DNA from: Corynebacterium diphtheriae
GTDB taxonomy: Bacteria; Actinomycetota; Actinomycetes; Mycobacteriales; Mycobacteriaceae
Length of the DNA: 64,000 nucleotides
Direction: 5' to 3'
Assembly (NCBI RefSeq): GCF_001457455.1
Contig: NZ_LN831026.1
Coordinates: forward strand, 558,001-622,000
Below, piece after piece: positions 43,902 to 53,333 of this stretch. The notes below the pieces were generated by a model. The model was given only the letters and a program-made list of their open reading frames with translations. It ran no database searches and was not told the origin of the DNA. The position numbers and the translations under genes are program-made. Position 1 is the first letter of the stretch; the number at the start of each line of letters is the position of its first letter.

Positions 43902-45470
43902 CTAGTTCACGCAGCGAGGTCCTTGCCCACCGGCGTCGATTTCAGGGGAGACAATTGCTTCGCCTTCGTCGCTGCCAGGCTTGCCAACGGTGGTGGTGCT
44001 ACTAGAAGAGTCAGATGATTCTGCGCCATCGCCGGTTGGGCCAGAGTAATCGGATGCGATAACAACGACGACGGAATCGGCATCTAGGTCACTGCGCTGG
44101 GTAATGGGTAGGCCTCCGAGTTCGGCGGCAATAGCCTTGACTGCTTCATTGTTTGGGTCGGCGGCAACAATTTGGCTTTCGTGGTACATGCCTTCTAATG
44201 CATTGCCGATGTTGCCGATGGTGTAGTGCTTTGCGGAGAGATGGCCTGCTACTTGCGAAGCAAGCCCGGTGGTGCTGGTGGCATTGAGCACGTCGATAGT
44301 GGTGGACGTGTGGGGGTTTTCTGCCGGTGCTTCGCTATCCGAGGTTGGGGCTTCTTCGCCGTTGTTGCCGTTGAGGAGGCGATCGAAGAATTGGTGGACT
44401 TGGTTTTTATCCACGGTGACCACGGATTCGCCATAATCGCCTACGCCATCAATGGATGTCACGGGGATGGTGTTGAATTTTACGTTGCCACCGGCCAAGT
44501 TTTGGAGTTGGTTGGCAAAGCTCATGACGTCCCAGTTTTTATCGATCACCACGGAGCGAGATACTGCCTCACCTAGATCGGAGAGCTTGGATGGGTTGGT
44601 CAGTGTGCCCGAAGAAAGAACTTTGGCAACAAGCGATGCCATAAACGCTTGCTGGCGAACAATACGATCAAGGTCACCGCGTGGTAGACCGTGGCGTTGG
44701 CGAACGAATGCGAGAGCTTGACCGTCGCGTAGGGTTTGTTGGCCGGCTTTGAAGTCTGCACCAGAAAACTCATCGTAAACGTCGTTGTTAAGACAAACGT
44801 CGACGCCACCAACAGCATTGGTGAGCAGTACGAACCCGAGGAGGCCTACTTCTGCGTAATGGTCAACGGTGACACCAGTGAGATCGGAGATGCTAGAGAT
44901 GAGAGCCTTGCGTCCAGCTTCCTTGGATAGTTCGTCAATGTGCTTTTGATCGCTTTCCCCACTATTGACTAGTTCGGAAGCTTTGCGGTTTTTGTAGGCG
45001 CGGTAGACACCATTGATCTTGAGGTTGCCCTCGTTTTCATCATGCACATAGGTGTCACGAGGAATTGAGATCGCGGTGGCAGAGGAGCCGTCGTTAGGCA
45101 CGCGAATAACCATGAGGGTGTCGGTGTTGTCGTTTTCCTCGTCGCCTGCGTGCAACAACTCGATTTCTTCCGGAGTGAGCGGATTACCCTGGGCATCCGT
45201 ACGCGAGTCGGAGCCAACGAGCAGGATGTCGGTGGCGCCGTCGGCAGCTTCTTTCATGCCTTTATCGCCGCCGAGTACGAGGTTGCCGGCAGAAGCGACC
45301 GTGTTACCGATTCGTCCAACAGTGAAATAACCAGCTGCCGAGACGATCAGCACTAAGGCAGATAATAAGGACAGCAGCACTTTGACAGGTTTTGGTCCTG
45401 CCTGTGCCGTGGTTGGGCCTGCTGGTGGTGGTGCCTGGATCGCACGGTTACGGCGAAAATTATCTGACAT
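43902..45470 (-). CDS. lcpA: LytR-CpsA-Psr family ligase
   Basis: This 522-residue membrane-anchored protein has a basic cytoplasmic start, one membrane helix at about 30-50, then the LCP catalytic domain (TDILLVGSDSRTDAQG, NTDTLMVIRVP, AISIPRDTYVH, AFVRQRHGLPRGDLDRI with the Arg residues binding pyrophosphate), and a LytR_C domain (about 385-475) before an acidic tail. LcpA joins arabinogalactan to peptidoglycan in corynebacteria. It is divergent from wbbL, matching C. glutamicum gene order. Confidence 0.92.
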   Translation of the reverse strand: MSDNFRRNRAIQAPPPAGPTTAQAGPKPVKVLLSLLSALVLIVSAAGYFTVGRIGNTVASAGNLVLGGDKGMKEAADGATDILLVGSDSRTDAQGNPLTPEEIELLHAGDEENDNTDTLMVIRVPNDGSSATAISIPRDTYVHDENEGNLKINGVYRAYKNRKASELVNSGESDQKHIDELSKEAGRKALISSISDLTGVTVDHYAEVGLLGFVLLTNAVGGVDVCLNNDVYDEFSGADFKAGQQTLRDGQALAFVRQRHGLPRGDLDRIVRQQAFMASLVAKVLSSGTLTNPSKLSDLGEAVSRSVVIDKNWDVMSFANQLQNLAGGNVKFNTIPVTSIDGVGDYGESVVTVDKNQVHQFFDRLLNGNNGEEAPTSDSEAPAENPHTSTTIDVLNATSTTGLASQVAGHLSAKHYTIGNIGNALEGMYHESQIVAADPNNEAVKAIAAELGGLPITQRSDLDADSVVVVIASDYSGPTGDGAESSDSSSSTTTVGKPGSDEGEAIVSPEIDAGGQGPRCVN

Positions 45471-45625
45471 TGTGGGGTGCTCCGAAGAAAATCAAGTTCA
45501 CGATCTGCTCAAAGTTTAGGGGAGATACCTTTAAATCAGTAACTTTTTTCTTTATCCTCGTGTCCCAGCCACACCGTGATGGGTTTACACCGCGTGGCAC
45601 TCCCTATCTGGTGGACGTACACCGC

Positions 45626-45631
45626 TAGGCT
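45626..45631 (+). promoter_or_regulatory. -10 box of wbbL, leaderless transcript likely
   Basis: TAGGCT lies 7 bp before GTG 45639, where the conserved glycosyltransferase sequence starts; no ribosome site is present. Confidence 0.5.
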
Positions 45632-45638
45632 GATTGCC

Positions 45639-46529
45639 GTGAGTAATTCCACTGAACCAGCTTTAGCAATCATTACTGTGACATATTCGCCTGGCAAACA
45701 CTTGGGCGCGTTTTTGTCTTCTGTAAAAGAGGCGACTGCACAGCCCACGTATGTTGTGTTGGCGGATAACGGCTCAGTAGATGGTGTGCCAGAGGCGGCT
45801 GCGCAGGCAGATCCTTCAGTGGAATTTTTCCCCACGGGCGGAAATATTGGATACGGTTCAGCAATTAATGCGGCTGTGCGCAAGCTTGCGCCGCTGAGGG
45901 AATCTGGAAAGATCAATGCGGAATTTTTCGTGTTATCTAATCCCGATGTGGTTTTTGAACCAAGTTCTATCGACGCCATGGTGCAGTGTGCTTCTCGTCA
46001 TCCGCAAGCAGCGGATATTGGGCCGTATATTCGCCAATCTGATGGCTCGGCGTATCCATCAGCGCGCCAAGTGCCCACCATCAAAAATGGCGTGGGACAT
46101 GCGTTGTTTAGCTCGGTGTGGCCTTCTAACCCATGGTCGCGGGCATATCGTGATAACCGAGACATGACTACTGAGCGTACGGCTGGCTGGTTGTCGGGAT
46201 CGTGTTTGCTAGTGCGCTGGGATGCTTTCGAGCAGATCGGTGGCTTTGATGAACGCTACTTCATGTACATGGAAGATGTGGATCTTGGTGATCGATTTGG
46301 CCGTGCGGGTTTTGATAACGTCTTTTGTCCCGATGCGGTGATTACGCATGCTGTTGGGCACGCGGCTGGTAAGCACCCAGAGAAGATGCTTCCTGCGCAT
46401 CACGATTCGGCGTATCGTTTCCAAGCAGATCGCCATCCGGGGCTTCGTTACCTGCCGTTACGTGTCCTGCTGCGAGTAGGTTTGAAACTTCGCGCGGTAG
46501 TTGCGGTGGCGGCTGCGAAGTTCAAGTGA
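45639..46529 (+). CDS. wbbL: rhamnosyltransferase WbbL
   Basis: This 296-residue GT-A glycosyltransferase (GT2) adds rhamnose to the decaprenyl-pyrophosphate-GlcNAc linker joining arabinogalactan to peptidoglycan. Visible: LAIITVTYSPGKHL, VVLADNGSVDG, PTGGNIGYGSAIN, LSNPDVVFEP (DxD-like), GSCLLVRWDAFEQIGGFDERYFMYMEDVDL with the catalytic Asp. The upstream ATG at 45576 precedes the -10 box and is rejected. It is divergent from lcpA and precedes a nucleotidyltransferase. Confidence 0.9.
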   Translation: MSNSTEPALAIITVTYSPGKHLGAFLSSVKEATAQPTYVVLADNGSVDGVPEAAAQADPSVEFFPTGGNIGYGSAINAAVRKLAPLRESGKINAEFFVLSNPDVVFEPSSIDAMVQCASRHPQAADIGPYIRQSDGSAYPSARQVPTIKNGVGHALFSSVWPSNPWSRAYRDNRDMTTERTAGWLSGSCLLVRWDAFEQIGGFDERYFMYMEDVDLGDRFGRAGFDNVFCPDAVITHAVGHAAGKHPEKMLPAHHDSAYRFQADRHPGLRYLPLRVLLRVGLKLRAVVAVAAAKFK

Positions 46530-46682
46530 GTTCAATAATTAACTTACTTTTCTAGGATTGTTACACTATTTACCTTGAAGTAAGGACCCTCGGCTACGGC
46601 ATAACGTTGGTGCAAAGCAATTGTTGTGTTTATGCGATGGGGATAATCCTTCTACACCGATAAGTAAAGGCACTCGAAACTA

Positions 46683-47771
46683 ATGACTGAAACAACACTG
46701 CGCAGCGACACAGATGCTGTGATCCTTGTTGGAGGTAAGGGCACTAGGTTGCGTCCGCTGACTGTGTCGACTCCAAAGCCCATGCTGCCTACGGCAGGTG
46801 TGCCGTTCCTTTCGCATTTGCTTGCGCGTATCAAGGCTGCCGGTATCACGCATGTGGTGCTGGGTACGTCGTTTAAGGCGGAGGTGTTTGAGGACTACTT
46901 CGGTGATGGTGCTGATCTCGGCTTGGAGATTGAGTACGTGGTGGAGGATAAGCCATTGGGTACCGGTGGCGGCATTCGGAACGTGTATGACAAGCTTCGT
47001 GCTAACACCGTGATGGTGTTTAACGGCGATGTTCTTGGCGGCACTGATCTTGGTGGAATCCTTGATGCTCACCATGCCAAAAACGCTGATGTGACCATGC
47101 ATTTGGTACGAGTTCCAGATCCTCGTGCGTTTGGTTGTGTGCCCACTGATGCTGAGGGACGAGTTTCTGCTTTCTTGGAAAAGACCGAGGATCCACCAAC
47201 GGACCAGATTAATGCTGGTTGCTATGTGTTCCGTCGTGAGCTGATCGGTGAGATCCCTGCAGATCGAGTGGTGTCTGTGGAGCGCGAGACTTTCCCACGC
47301 TTGCTGGAGGAGGGACGCCGCGTGTTCGGTTATGTAGACAATGCATATTGGCGCGACATGGGTACTCCTTCTGACTTCGTGCGCGGTTCGTCAGATTTGG
47401 TTCGTGGTATTGCGCCGTCGCCGTTGTTGGAAGGTAAGACGGGGGAGTGCCTTGTCGACGAATCCGCTGGTGTTAGCGATGGTGCGTTGCTTTTGGGCGG
47501 TACCGTGATTGGTCGCGGCACTGAAATCGGTGCGGGCTGTCGTTTGGACGACACCGTGGTGTTTGATGGTGTGACCATTGAGCCGGGTGCTGTGATTGAA
47601 GATTCGATTATTGGGCATGGTGCTCGTATTGGAGCCAATGCTCGCATTACCGGCTGTGTGATTGGTGAAGGCGCGGAAATCGGTGCACGTTGTGAGCTTC
47701 GCGACGGCATGCGTGTGTGGCCAGGAGTTGTGATTCCAACTGCTGGTATCCGTTTTAGTTCGGATGCCTAA
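46683..47771 (+). CDS. rmlA2: mannose-1-phosphate guanylyltransferase type (RmlA2/ManB-like)
   Basis: This 362-residue sugar nucleotidyltransferase has an N-terminal catalytic domain (AVILVGGKGTRLRPLTVSTPKPMLPTAGVPF) and a C-terminal left-handed beta-helix of hexapeptide repeats (GRGTEIGAGCRLDDTVVFDG and following). It resembles mycobacterial Rv3264c and the C. glutamicum neighbour of wbbL, regarded as GDP-mannose pyrophosphorylase despite the rml name. It supplies sugar donors for cell-wall glycans. A terminator follows. Confidence 0.88.
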   Translation: MTETTLRSDTDAVILVGGKGTRLRPLTVSTPKPMLPTAGVPFLSHLLARIKAAGITHVVLGTSFKAEVFEDYFGDGADLGLEIEYVVEDKPLGTGGGIRNVYDKLRANTVMVFNGDVLGGTDLGGILDAHHAKNADVTMHLVRVPDPRAFGCVPTDAEGRVSAFLEKTEDPPTDQINAGCYVFRRELIGEIPADRVVSVERETFPRLLEEGRRVFGYVDNAYWRDMGTPSDFVRGSSDLVRGIAPSPLLEGKTGECLVDESAGVSDGALLLGGTVIGRGTEIGAGCRLDDTVVFDGVTIEPGAVIEDSIIGHGARIGANARITGCVIGEGAEIGARCELRDGMRVWPGVVIPTAGIRFSSDA

Positions 47772-47804
47772 GCTGCAGTAATACCTAGCGCAACCTAGTC
47801 ATAG

Positions 47805-47847
47805 GCTCCCACCACGGCAGGGTAGACCCCCTCGTTGTGGTGGGAGC
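47805..47847 (+). terminator. terminator after rmlA2
   Basis: GCTCCCACCAC pairs with GTGGTGGGAGC, followed by TTTCGCATTTT, about 35 bp past the stop. Confidence 0.85.
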
Positions 47848-48228
47848 TTTCGCATTTTATGGAGGCTGGCTGAAGCGATTTCTTAGTAGCTGCTGAGTGC
47901 TAGCACGTTTGTGTTCAAACACTTTTATACGACACGCCGATAATGAGCCGACTAGCGAAGTATTTTTAGAGGCACCACTATATGTAGTACCCCCACCGTA
48001 TACCCCTATGGTGGTGGCAATGTTACTGGTGTGACTAATGAAGTTAACAACCTGCGGAAATGCGATTTTTCCGATCGGAATTACATGTTCAGGTTGACGT
48101 TATCTTGTGTTGGCGTGTTGAATCTCAGTTATGTAATTCGCCTTGTGTAGGCGGAATCGCTCCCAACCCATGCATCAGGGTTTATGGGAGCCTGTCAATA
48201 CTGAACAATACGAGGAGAGGAGTGTGGC
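47848..48228. other. long whcD upstream region
   Basis: About 380 bp without a gene, including an imperfect inverted repeat (CCACC...GGTGG, near 47993-48015). It likely holds the whcD promoter and a long 5' leader. No RNA family is recognised. Confidence 0.35.
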
Positions 48229-48528
48229 GTGGAAGATATGGCCAGTAACGCCGCGCCTCGGACTCGCGCAGCGCTTGACCTATCCATTGATGAGCTCTTT
48301 GGTGCGGTTGAGCAGGAATGGCAAGAACAAGCGCTTTGTGCGCAAACTGACCCAGAGGCATTCTTTCCTGAAAAGGGCGGATCGACTCGTGAGGCAAAAC
48401 GTATCTGCCAAGCCTGTGCGGTAAGGGATGAATGCCTTGAATACGCATTGGAGCACGATGAGCGCTTCGGTATTTGGGGAGGCCTTTCCGAGCGTGAGCG
48501 TCGTCGACTAAAGCGTGAGATTGGGTAG
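48229..48528 (+). CDS. whcD: WhiB-family regulator (WhcD/WhiB2)
   Basis: This 99-residue Fe-S transcription factor has four cysteines in the WhiB pattern: ALCAQTDPEAFFPEKGG, RICQACAVRDECLEYAL, then the GIWGG turn and a basic end (RERRRLKREIG). WhiB2/WhcD proteins control septation and cell division together with WhiA-type partners. GTG 48229 follows AGGAG; ATG 48238 three codons on is an alternative. It lies at the conserved position between rmlA2 and pmm. Confidence 0.92.
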   Translation: MEDMASNAAPRTRAALDLSIDELFGAVEQEWQEQALCAQTDPEAFFPEKGGSTREAKRICQACAVRDECLEYALEHDERFGIWGGLSERERRRLKREIG

Positions 48529-48555
48529 CGCTTAGCTCTGAGAGCATGCAGCATC

Positions 48556-48592
48556 AAACCCCTTTGCTACGAAATATGTGGCAGAGGGGTTT
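48556..48592. terminator. bidirectional terminator whcD / zincin-like gene
   Basis: AAACCCCTTTGC pairs with GCAGAGGGGTTT (one mismatch), followed by TGCTGATG; it lies between the convergent genes. Confidence 0.75.
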
Positions 48593-48601
48593 TGCTGATG
48601 T

Positions 48602-49057
48602 CTACCACTGGAAATTCGGGTCAATATCTGTTGGTGAGATATTAAGGTAATTGGCCACTAGGGCAGTCAAGACGGTGGTGACGAGCTCACGGCGCTCTTG
48701 TGCACTGACCACCCGTTGCTCGATAGCCATGCGGAAGAGAACGAGGCGAGCACGGGTGGGGCGGCCTGAAGAATCCACGCCCGCTGGGATAACGCGCCCT
48801 AAGGGGACGGGGCCATCGGCTACGACTTCATCGGGCACAAGTGCGGGATCAAAGCCCAGGCGCATGCGTGGAACGGTATCCACGGCAATATCAAGGTGGG
48901 TTAATTGTGCGGCGTAGCGTTGTTGCAGGGGCGCGTATGCCTCAAGGACGGTGGCGTCGAAACGCTGCCGTCTGGAGCGGTAACGTGGCAGTGCGCTGGA
49001 GAAAAGCGGGCCGCGTACTCCGCGATCATGTCGATCCCTATGTAGCCGCTGAGTCAT
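48602..49057 (-). CDS. zincin-like family protein lacking HExxH
   Basis: This 151-residue protein is of the actinobacterial metallopeptidase-like family (Rv3259 type): RDRHDRGVRGPLFSSALPRYRSRRQRFD, VLEAYAPLQQRYAAQL, and ELVTTVLTALVANYLNISPTDIDPNF. No HExxH zinc motif is visible, so peptidase activity is doubtful. It is divergent from the DUF3499 gene, as in mycobacteria. Confidence 0.75.
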   Translation of the reverse strand: MTQRLHRDRHDRGVRGPLFSSALPRYRSRRQRFDATVLEAYAPLQQRYAAQLTHLDIAVDTVPRMRLGFDPALVPDEVVADGPVPLGRVIPAGVDSSGRPTRARLVLFRMAIEQRVVSAQERRELVTTVLTALVANYLNISPTDIDPNFQW

Positions 49058-49141
49058 GGGGATCAGGATAATGTGTTGCGTGTCTATGGTGGCGATAGCG
49101 CGCCGATGTGCTCGTTACTACCTAAACCTCAAGTTGCAGTC

Positions 49142-49147
49142 TAGACT
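49142..49147 (+). promoter_or_regulatory. -10 box of the DUF3499 gene, leaderless likely
   Basis: TAGACT lies 8 bp before GTG 49156 and no ribosome site is seen. Confidence 0.5.
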
Positions 49148-49155
49148 TAATCACC

Positions 49156-49569
49156 GTGAATCATATCCGTCGTTGTTCTCGTCCCGGTTGCGGTAAGCCC
49201 GCGGTGGCTACGCTGACATACGCCTATGCGCGATCAACGGCGGTGGTTGGTCCCTTGTCACCTAATGATGATCCCCATAGTTGGGATCTGTGTGAGGCGC
49301 ATGCAGCGCGAACCACAGCACCACTGGGTTGGGAGTTGGTTCATGAGGACCTCACATTTGATGATGAGTCGGACCTCACCGCGTTGGCAGAAGCTGTGCG
49401 AGAAGCGGGAACACACGCTTCTGGTTTGGTTGATCCCATTCGGGTAGATACCCCTGTTCCAGAGGACATTGGCGGTAACCATCCCATTAATCGCGTCAAG
49501 CGTCAGCGTGGGCGGCGTGCGCATCTGAGCGTTGTGCCGGAACCTGAAGACGATGACGATAACGATTAG
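49156..49569 (+). CDS. DUF3499 family protein
   Basis: This 137-residue protein of actinobacteria (Rv3258c-like) starts RRCSRPGCGKPAVATLTYAYA, with Cys pairs that, with LCEAHAAR, may bind zinc. The C-terminal part is basic then acidic and probably disordered. The function is unknown. It is leaderless, starting at GTG, and lies between the zincin-like gene and pmm. Confidence 0.85.
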   Translation: MNHIRRCSRPGCGKPAVATLTYAYARSTAVVGPLSPNDDPHSWDLCEAHAARTTAPLGWELVHEDLTFDDESDLTALAEAVREAGTHASGLVDPIRVDTPVPEDIGGNHPINRVKRQRGRRAHLSVVPEPEDDDDND

Positions 49570-49666
49570 GGCATAAAGCTGGACTGCGGGCGGACTCGTA
49601 TCCGTCCTAGGGGGTAGAATCCCTGTGAATACTTTTGTGCATCCCTGAAAGGTGGGATTTTCTTTC

Positions 49667-51043
49667 ATGCGTACCCGTGAATCGGTAACGAAGGTGATTA
49701 AGGCATATGACGTCCGCGGCGTCGTCGGCGTTGACATCGACAGCGACTTCATTGCAGAGGTTGGCGCAGCGTTTGGTGCGCTGATGCGCGGTGAAGGCGC
49801 AGCTAAGGTTGCCATCGGTCATGACATGCGGCCATCTTCGCCAGAGCTTGCCGACGCCTTCGCTCGCGGTGTGGTATCTCAGGGCGTCAATGTCATCCAA
49901 CTGGGGCTTACCTCTACCGACCAGCTGTACTGCGTCTCGGGCGAGCTGGATTGCCCTGGCGCGATGTTCACGGCGAGCCACAACCCTGCCGAGTACAACG
50001 GCATCAAGATGTGCCGCAGTGGCGCCCGTCCCGTGGGACAAGAAACCGGGTTGGCGCAGATCATCGACATGCTTGTCGACGGAATCCCAGCATTTGATGG
50101 TCCACAAGGCGAAATCTCACATCGAGACACCTTGGCTGATTACGCAGCATTCCTGCGCAACTTGGTCGATTTGTCCAACATTCGTCCGCTGGTTGTGGCT
50201 GTTGACGCCGCCAATGGCATGGGTGGCCACACCGTTCCTGAAGTATTTGCGGGTCTGTCACTTGAGATTAAACCGCTCTACTTTGAACTCGACGGTACGT
50301 TCCCTAACCATGAGGCCAACCCACTAGACCCGAAGAACTTGGTGGATCTGCAAAAGTTCACCCCTGAGGTCGGTGCTGACATCGGTCTAGCATTCGACGG
50401 AGATGCGGATCGCTGCTTTGTTGTCGATGAGCTTGGCCAGCCGGTCAGCCCTTCGGCCATTTGTGCCATCGTCGCTGAACGCTATTTGGCACAACACCCA
50501 GGCGCAACAGTAATCCACAACCTGATTACATCGAAGTCTGTGCCGGAAATCATCGCAGAAAACGGTGGTAGCGCCGTACGTACTCGCGTGGGACACTCCT
50601 TTATCAAAGCCCAAATGGCTGAGCACTCCGCAGTATTCGGTGGCGAGCATTCCGCGCACTACTACTTCTCGGAGTTCTTCAACGCTGACTCCGGAATCCT
50701 TGCTGCCATGCACGTTTTGGCGGCTCTAGGTGGCCAAGATAAGCCGCTTTCGGAGCTCATGCATCAGTACAACCGTTACCAAGCATCCGGAGAGATCAAC
50801 TCTAGGCTGGCAAGCTCCGAAGCACAGGCAGAGCGTACCCAAGCGGTACTAGATGCCTTTGCCGATCGTATCGAAAGCGTTGATCGCCTCGACGGTGTCA
50901 CTGTAGAACTCAAGGACACCAAGGCTTGGTTTAATGTTCGTGCATCGAACACCGAACCCCTGCTACGGCTCAATGTTGAGGCTGAAACCGACCAAGAAGT
51001 GGCAGCGCTCGTCGAAGAGATTCTCGCTATCATTCGCGCATAA
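49667..51043 (+). CDS. pmmA: phosphomannomutase
   Basis: This 458-residue alpha-D-phosphohexomutase converts mannose-6-phosphate to mannose-1-phosphate. Four-domain signs: the active-site serine loop GAMFTASHNPAEYNGIK, metal loop GLAFDGDADRCFVVD, sugar loop GGEHSAHYYF and phosphate loop RASNTEPLLRLN. ATG 49667 follows GAAAGGTGGG and gives the family length. With manA and rmlA2 nearby, it feeds GDP-mannose for mannosylated lipids and glycans. Confidence 0.94.
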   Translation: MRTRESVTKVIKAYDVRGVVGVDIDSDFIAEVGAAFGALMRGEGAAKVAIGHDMRPSSPELADAFARGVVSQGVNVIQLGLTSTDQLYCVSGELDCPGAMFTASHNPAEYNGIKMCRSGARPVGQETGLAQIIDMLVDGIPAFDGPQGEISHRDTLADYAAFLRNLVDLSNIRPLVVAVDAANGMGGHTVPEVFAGLSLEIKPLYFELDGTFPNHEANPLDPKNLVDLQKFTPEVGADIGLAFDGDADRCFVVDELGQPVSPSAICAIVAERYLAQHPGATVIHNLITSKSVPEIIAENGGSAVRTRVGHSFIKAQMAEHSAVFGGEHSAHYYFSEFFNADSGILAAMHVLAALGGQDKPLSELMHQYNRYQASGEINSRLASSEAQAERTQAVLDAFADRIESVDRLDGVTVELKDTKAWFNVRASNTEPLLRLNVEAETDQEVAALVEEILAIIRA

Positions 51044-51077
51044 TCTTTAGGAGAAGAAGCATCACAGTGGCGAAGCC

Positions 51078-51083
51078 TATAAT
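51078..51083 (+). promoter_or_regulatory. consensus -10 box, leaderless TobH-like gene
   Basis: TATAAT, a perfect -10 match, lies 8 bp before ATG 51092, with no ribosome site between. Confidence 0.6.
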
Positions 51084-51091
51084 GGCCACTG

Positions 51092-52099
51092 ATGCATACT
51101 TCTTCGTGGACTACACCAACGGCTAGTGGGGCATATGACCCACTAGCCGTTGCTTTCTATGACATTGCGCATGAAGGCGCACAGATACGGGCTGTAGCGC
51201 AGTGGTGCGAATCTGAACAAGCTCAACAACTCTGTACGTTGCAGCCGCGAAGCGTCATCATCTTATGTCCCGAGCACTGGGGCAGAGCTGCGGCTCGATT
51301 AGCGCTCGCAGTTGCAGAACCTATGGGATGCCCCGTACACATTAGCGATCAACTACCGCGCTTTGCCGGATCCTTAGACATTGTGGTGGCAATCAGTGAA
51401 CGTGCAGATCACGATGGACTTTCGCAAAGTATTGTGACTGCGGCACGTCGTGGCTGCCACGTGGTGGTGGCCTGTGCACCTCATGGGCATATAGCTGCTG
51501 ATGCTGAGGACGTGGCTGCGATAGTGGTACCGGCGTTGCCGCTTGTGCAAGGGCTAAGCCCTGCTCGCGTCTTTGCGGTTGTCACTGCGGTTTTACGTTG
51601 TCTTGATCACACTGTGCGAGCAGCGGGAGACATCAGTGCTGAGTTAAACGTGAGCGCCGATCACGCTGACCGTGAGCTGCAAGAATGCTCACCGAAGCGG
51701 GATCAATTAGTAAATCCTGCCCGTCAACTGGCACTTTTATCAGGCCGTGTGATTCATAGCGGTCGAGGTTTAGTTGCAGCGTCGTTGGCTGATACCATGT
51801 CCGCTTTGTGGACGGCGTTCGGAAGGGCGTCGGCAAGCATGGAAGCACAGGAACTAGAAGTGGCTCTGCCGCGTTTAGAACCTAAAGAACAAAATATTTT
51901 TTATGATCCCGAGTTTGATGCCCCGCCATCATCGAACTCCGAGTTACCACTGCACACTGTGTTGTGGCTAAGTGCGGAGACGGTGACGTGGGCACGAAGC
52001 CAAGTATCGGAGGACACCACGCATGAGCGTGATGGTGTCATCAGGATGTTGGCTCGAGGTTATGCAGCGACGGCATTTTTTGGTGCCACAGATGCATAA
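51092..52099 (+). CDS. TobH-like / SIS-fold protein
   Basis: This 335-residue actinobacterial protein lies between phosphomannomutase and mannose-6-phosphate isomerase genes, as Rv3256c does in mycobacteria. Alternating strands and helices (RSVIILCPEHWGRAAARLA, LDIVVAISERADHDG, CHVVVACAPHGHIA) suggest a SIS-like sugar-isomerase fold, perhaps degenerate. The function is unknown; a role in mannose metabolism is inferred from position. It is leaderless with a consensus -10 box. Confidence 0.7.
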   Translation: MHTSSWTTPTASGAYDPLAVAFYDIAHEGAQIRAVAQWCESEQAQQLCTLQPRSVIILCPEHWGRAAARLALAVAEPMGCPVHISDQLPRFAGSLDIVVAISERADHDGLSQSIVTAARRGCHVVVACAPHGHIAADAEDVAAIVVPALPLVQGLSPARVFAVVTAVLRCLDHTVRAAGDISAELNVSADHADRELQECSPKRDQLVNPARQLALLSGRVIHSGRGLVAASLADTMSALWTAFGRASASMEAQELEVALPRLEPKEQNIFYDPEFDAPPSSNSELPLHTVLWLSAETVTWARSQVSEDTTHERDGVIRMLARGYAATAFFGATDA

Positions 52100-52138
52100 A
52101 ACATCTCGGGGGATACTTGTTGTGGAGGAACAACTACG

Positions 52139-53308
52139 ATGCAGCTACTAGCACCAGCAACTCAAGCCTATGCTTGGGGCTCTCGAACGCTAATTCAACA
52201 GCTTCGGGGAGATGCGGCCGATTCTCGGCCCATCGCAGAACTCTGGTACGGGGCTCATCCAAGTGGTCCGTCTGTGATTGATGGCGAGCGGACTCTTGCT
52301 GACGTCATTGCACAAGACCCTGCCACGCAGCTAGGGCACCGTGTTGTTACCGAGCACGGTCACCGACTTCCATTCCTTCTTAAACTTCTCGCCGCGGATC
52401 AACCGTTATCCTTGCAGGCACACCCATCAAAGCAGCAGGCAGAAGAAGGATTTAGCCGCGAAAATGATCTCGGCATTGCGCTTGGTGCGAGCAACCGAAA
52501 CTACAAGGATGACAACCATAAGCCAGAGCTTTTGGTAGCACTTACTGAGTTCCATGCGATGGCAGGTTTCCGGCCATTGGATAAAACTCGGGAGCTTTTC
52601 CAAGCATTGCAGTGCGAGAAGCTCAACCGCTACGTAGGAATGCTCGATTCTTCCCCAGAACATGAAGGCGAGAATCTTCGTGCGCTGTTTACCACATGGA
52701 TCACGATCCCCGTAGCAAGTCGCCAGCAGCTTATTGCCGCCATTATCGAGGCTATCGACGGGCTGAGCACCACGAGTCCTGAGTGGATCCAGGTAGCGGC
52801 TCGCAATGTTGCCCAGCTTAATGATCGCTACCCCAATGACATCGGAGTTCTGGGGGCGTTATTGCTCAACTATGTGGTGCTCCAACCGGGAGAAGCCATT
52901 TACCTCAGTGCCGGTAACCTGCATGCTTATGTCAAAGGTTTGGGCGTAGAGATCATGGCAAACTCGGATAACGTACTGCGTGGTGGTCTTACCCCTAAGT
53001 ATGTTGATGTTCCCGAGTTGGTTCGAGTGCTTCGTTTTGAGTCTCTCGAGGATCCCATTGTGCGGTCTGTGGATGGCCGTTACGAGGTTCCTATTAATGA
53101 GTTTGCGCTTCAATGTTTGCACATCGATTCTGAGACAGAGCATGATGCGCGTCTCGAGCATGATGGCCCGATGATCGCGGTGTGCACCTCCGGTGAGTTG
53201 ACTATTAATGATGTCGTGCTAGCACCTACCCAAGCACTGTGGATTTCTGCTGACGATCCAGCAGTTGAAGTTACAGGATCAGGTGAGCTTTTCGTCGCTT
53301 CCGTATAG
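52139..53308 (+). CDS. manA: mannose-6-phosphate isomerase
   Basis: This 389-residue type I zinc enzyme interconverts fructose-6-phosphate and mannose-6-phosphate. Motifs: ELWYGAHPSGPS, LLAADQPLSLQAHPSKQQAEEGF with the zinc-binding Gln-His, DDNHKPELLVALTEF, and YLSAGNLHAYVKGLGVEIMANSDNVLRGGLTPK. GGAGGAAC precedes the ATG. With pmmA and rmlA2 it completes the route to GDP-mannose. Confidence 0.94.
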   Translation: MQLLAPATQAYAWGSRTLIQQLRGDAADSRPIAELWYGAHPSGPSVIDGERTLADVIAQDPATQLGHRVVTEHGHRLPFLLKLLAADQPLSLQAHPSKQQAEEGFSRENDLGIALGASNRNYKDDNHKPELLVALTEFHAMAGFRPLDKTRELFQALQCEKLNRYVGMLDSSPEHEGENLRALFTTWITIPVASRQQLIAAIIEAIDGLSTTSPEWIQVAARNVAQLNDRYPNDIGVLGALLLNYVVLQPGEAIYLSAGNLHAYVKGLGVEIMANSDNVLRGGLTPKYVDVPELVRVLRFESLEDPIVRSVDGRYEVPINEFALQCLHIDSETEHDARLEHDGPMIAVCTSGELTINDVVLAPTQALWISADDPAVEVTGSGELFVASV

Positions 53309-53333
53309 CTTTAGCAGGCTCTGAGCTGCGCTA

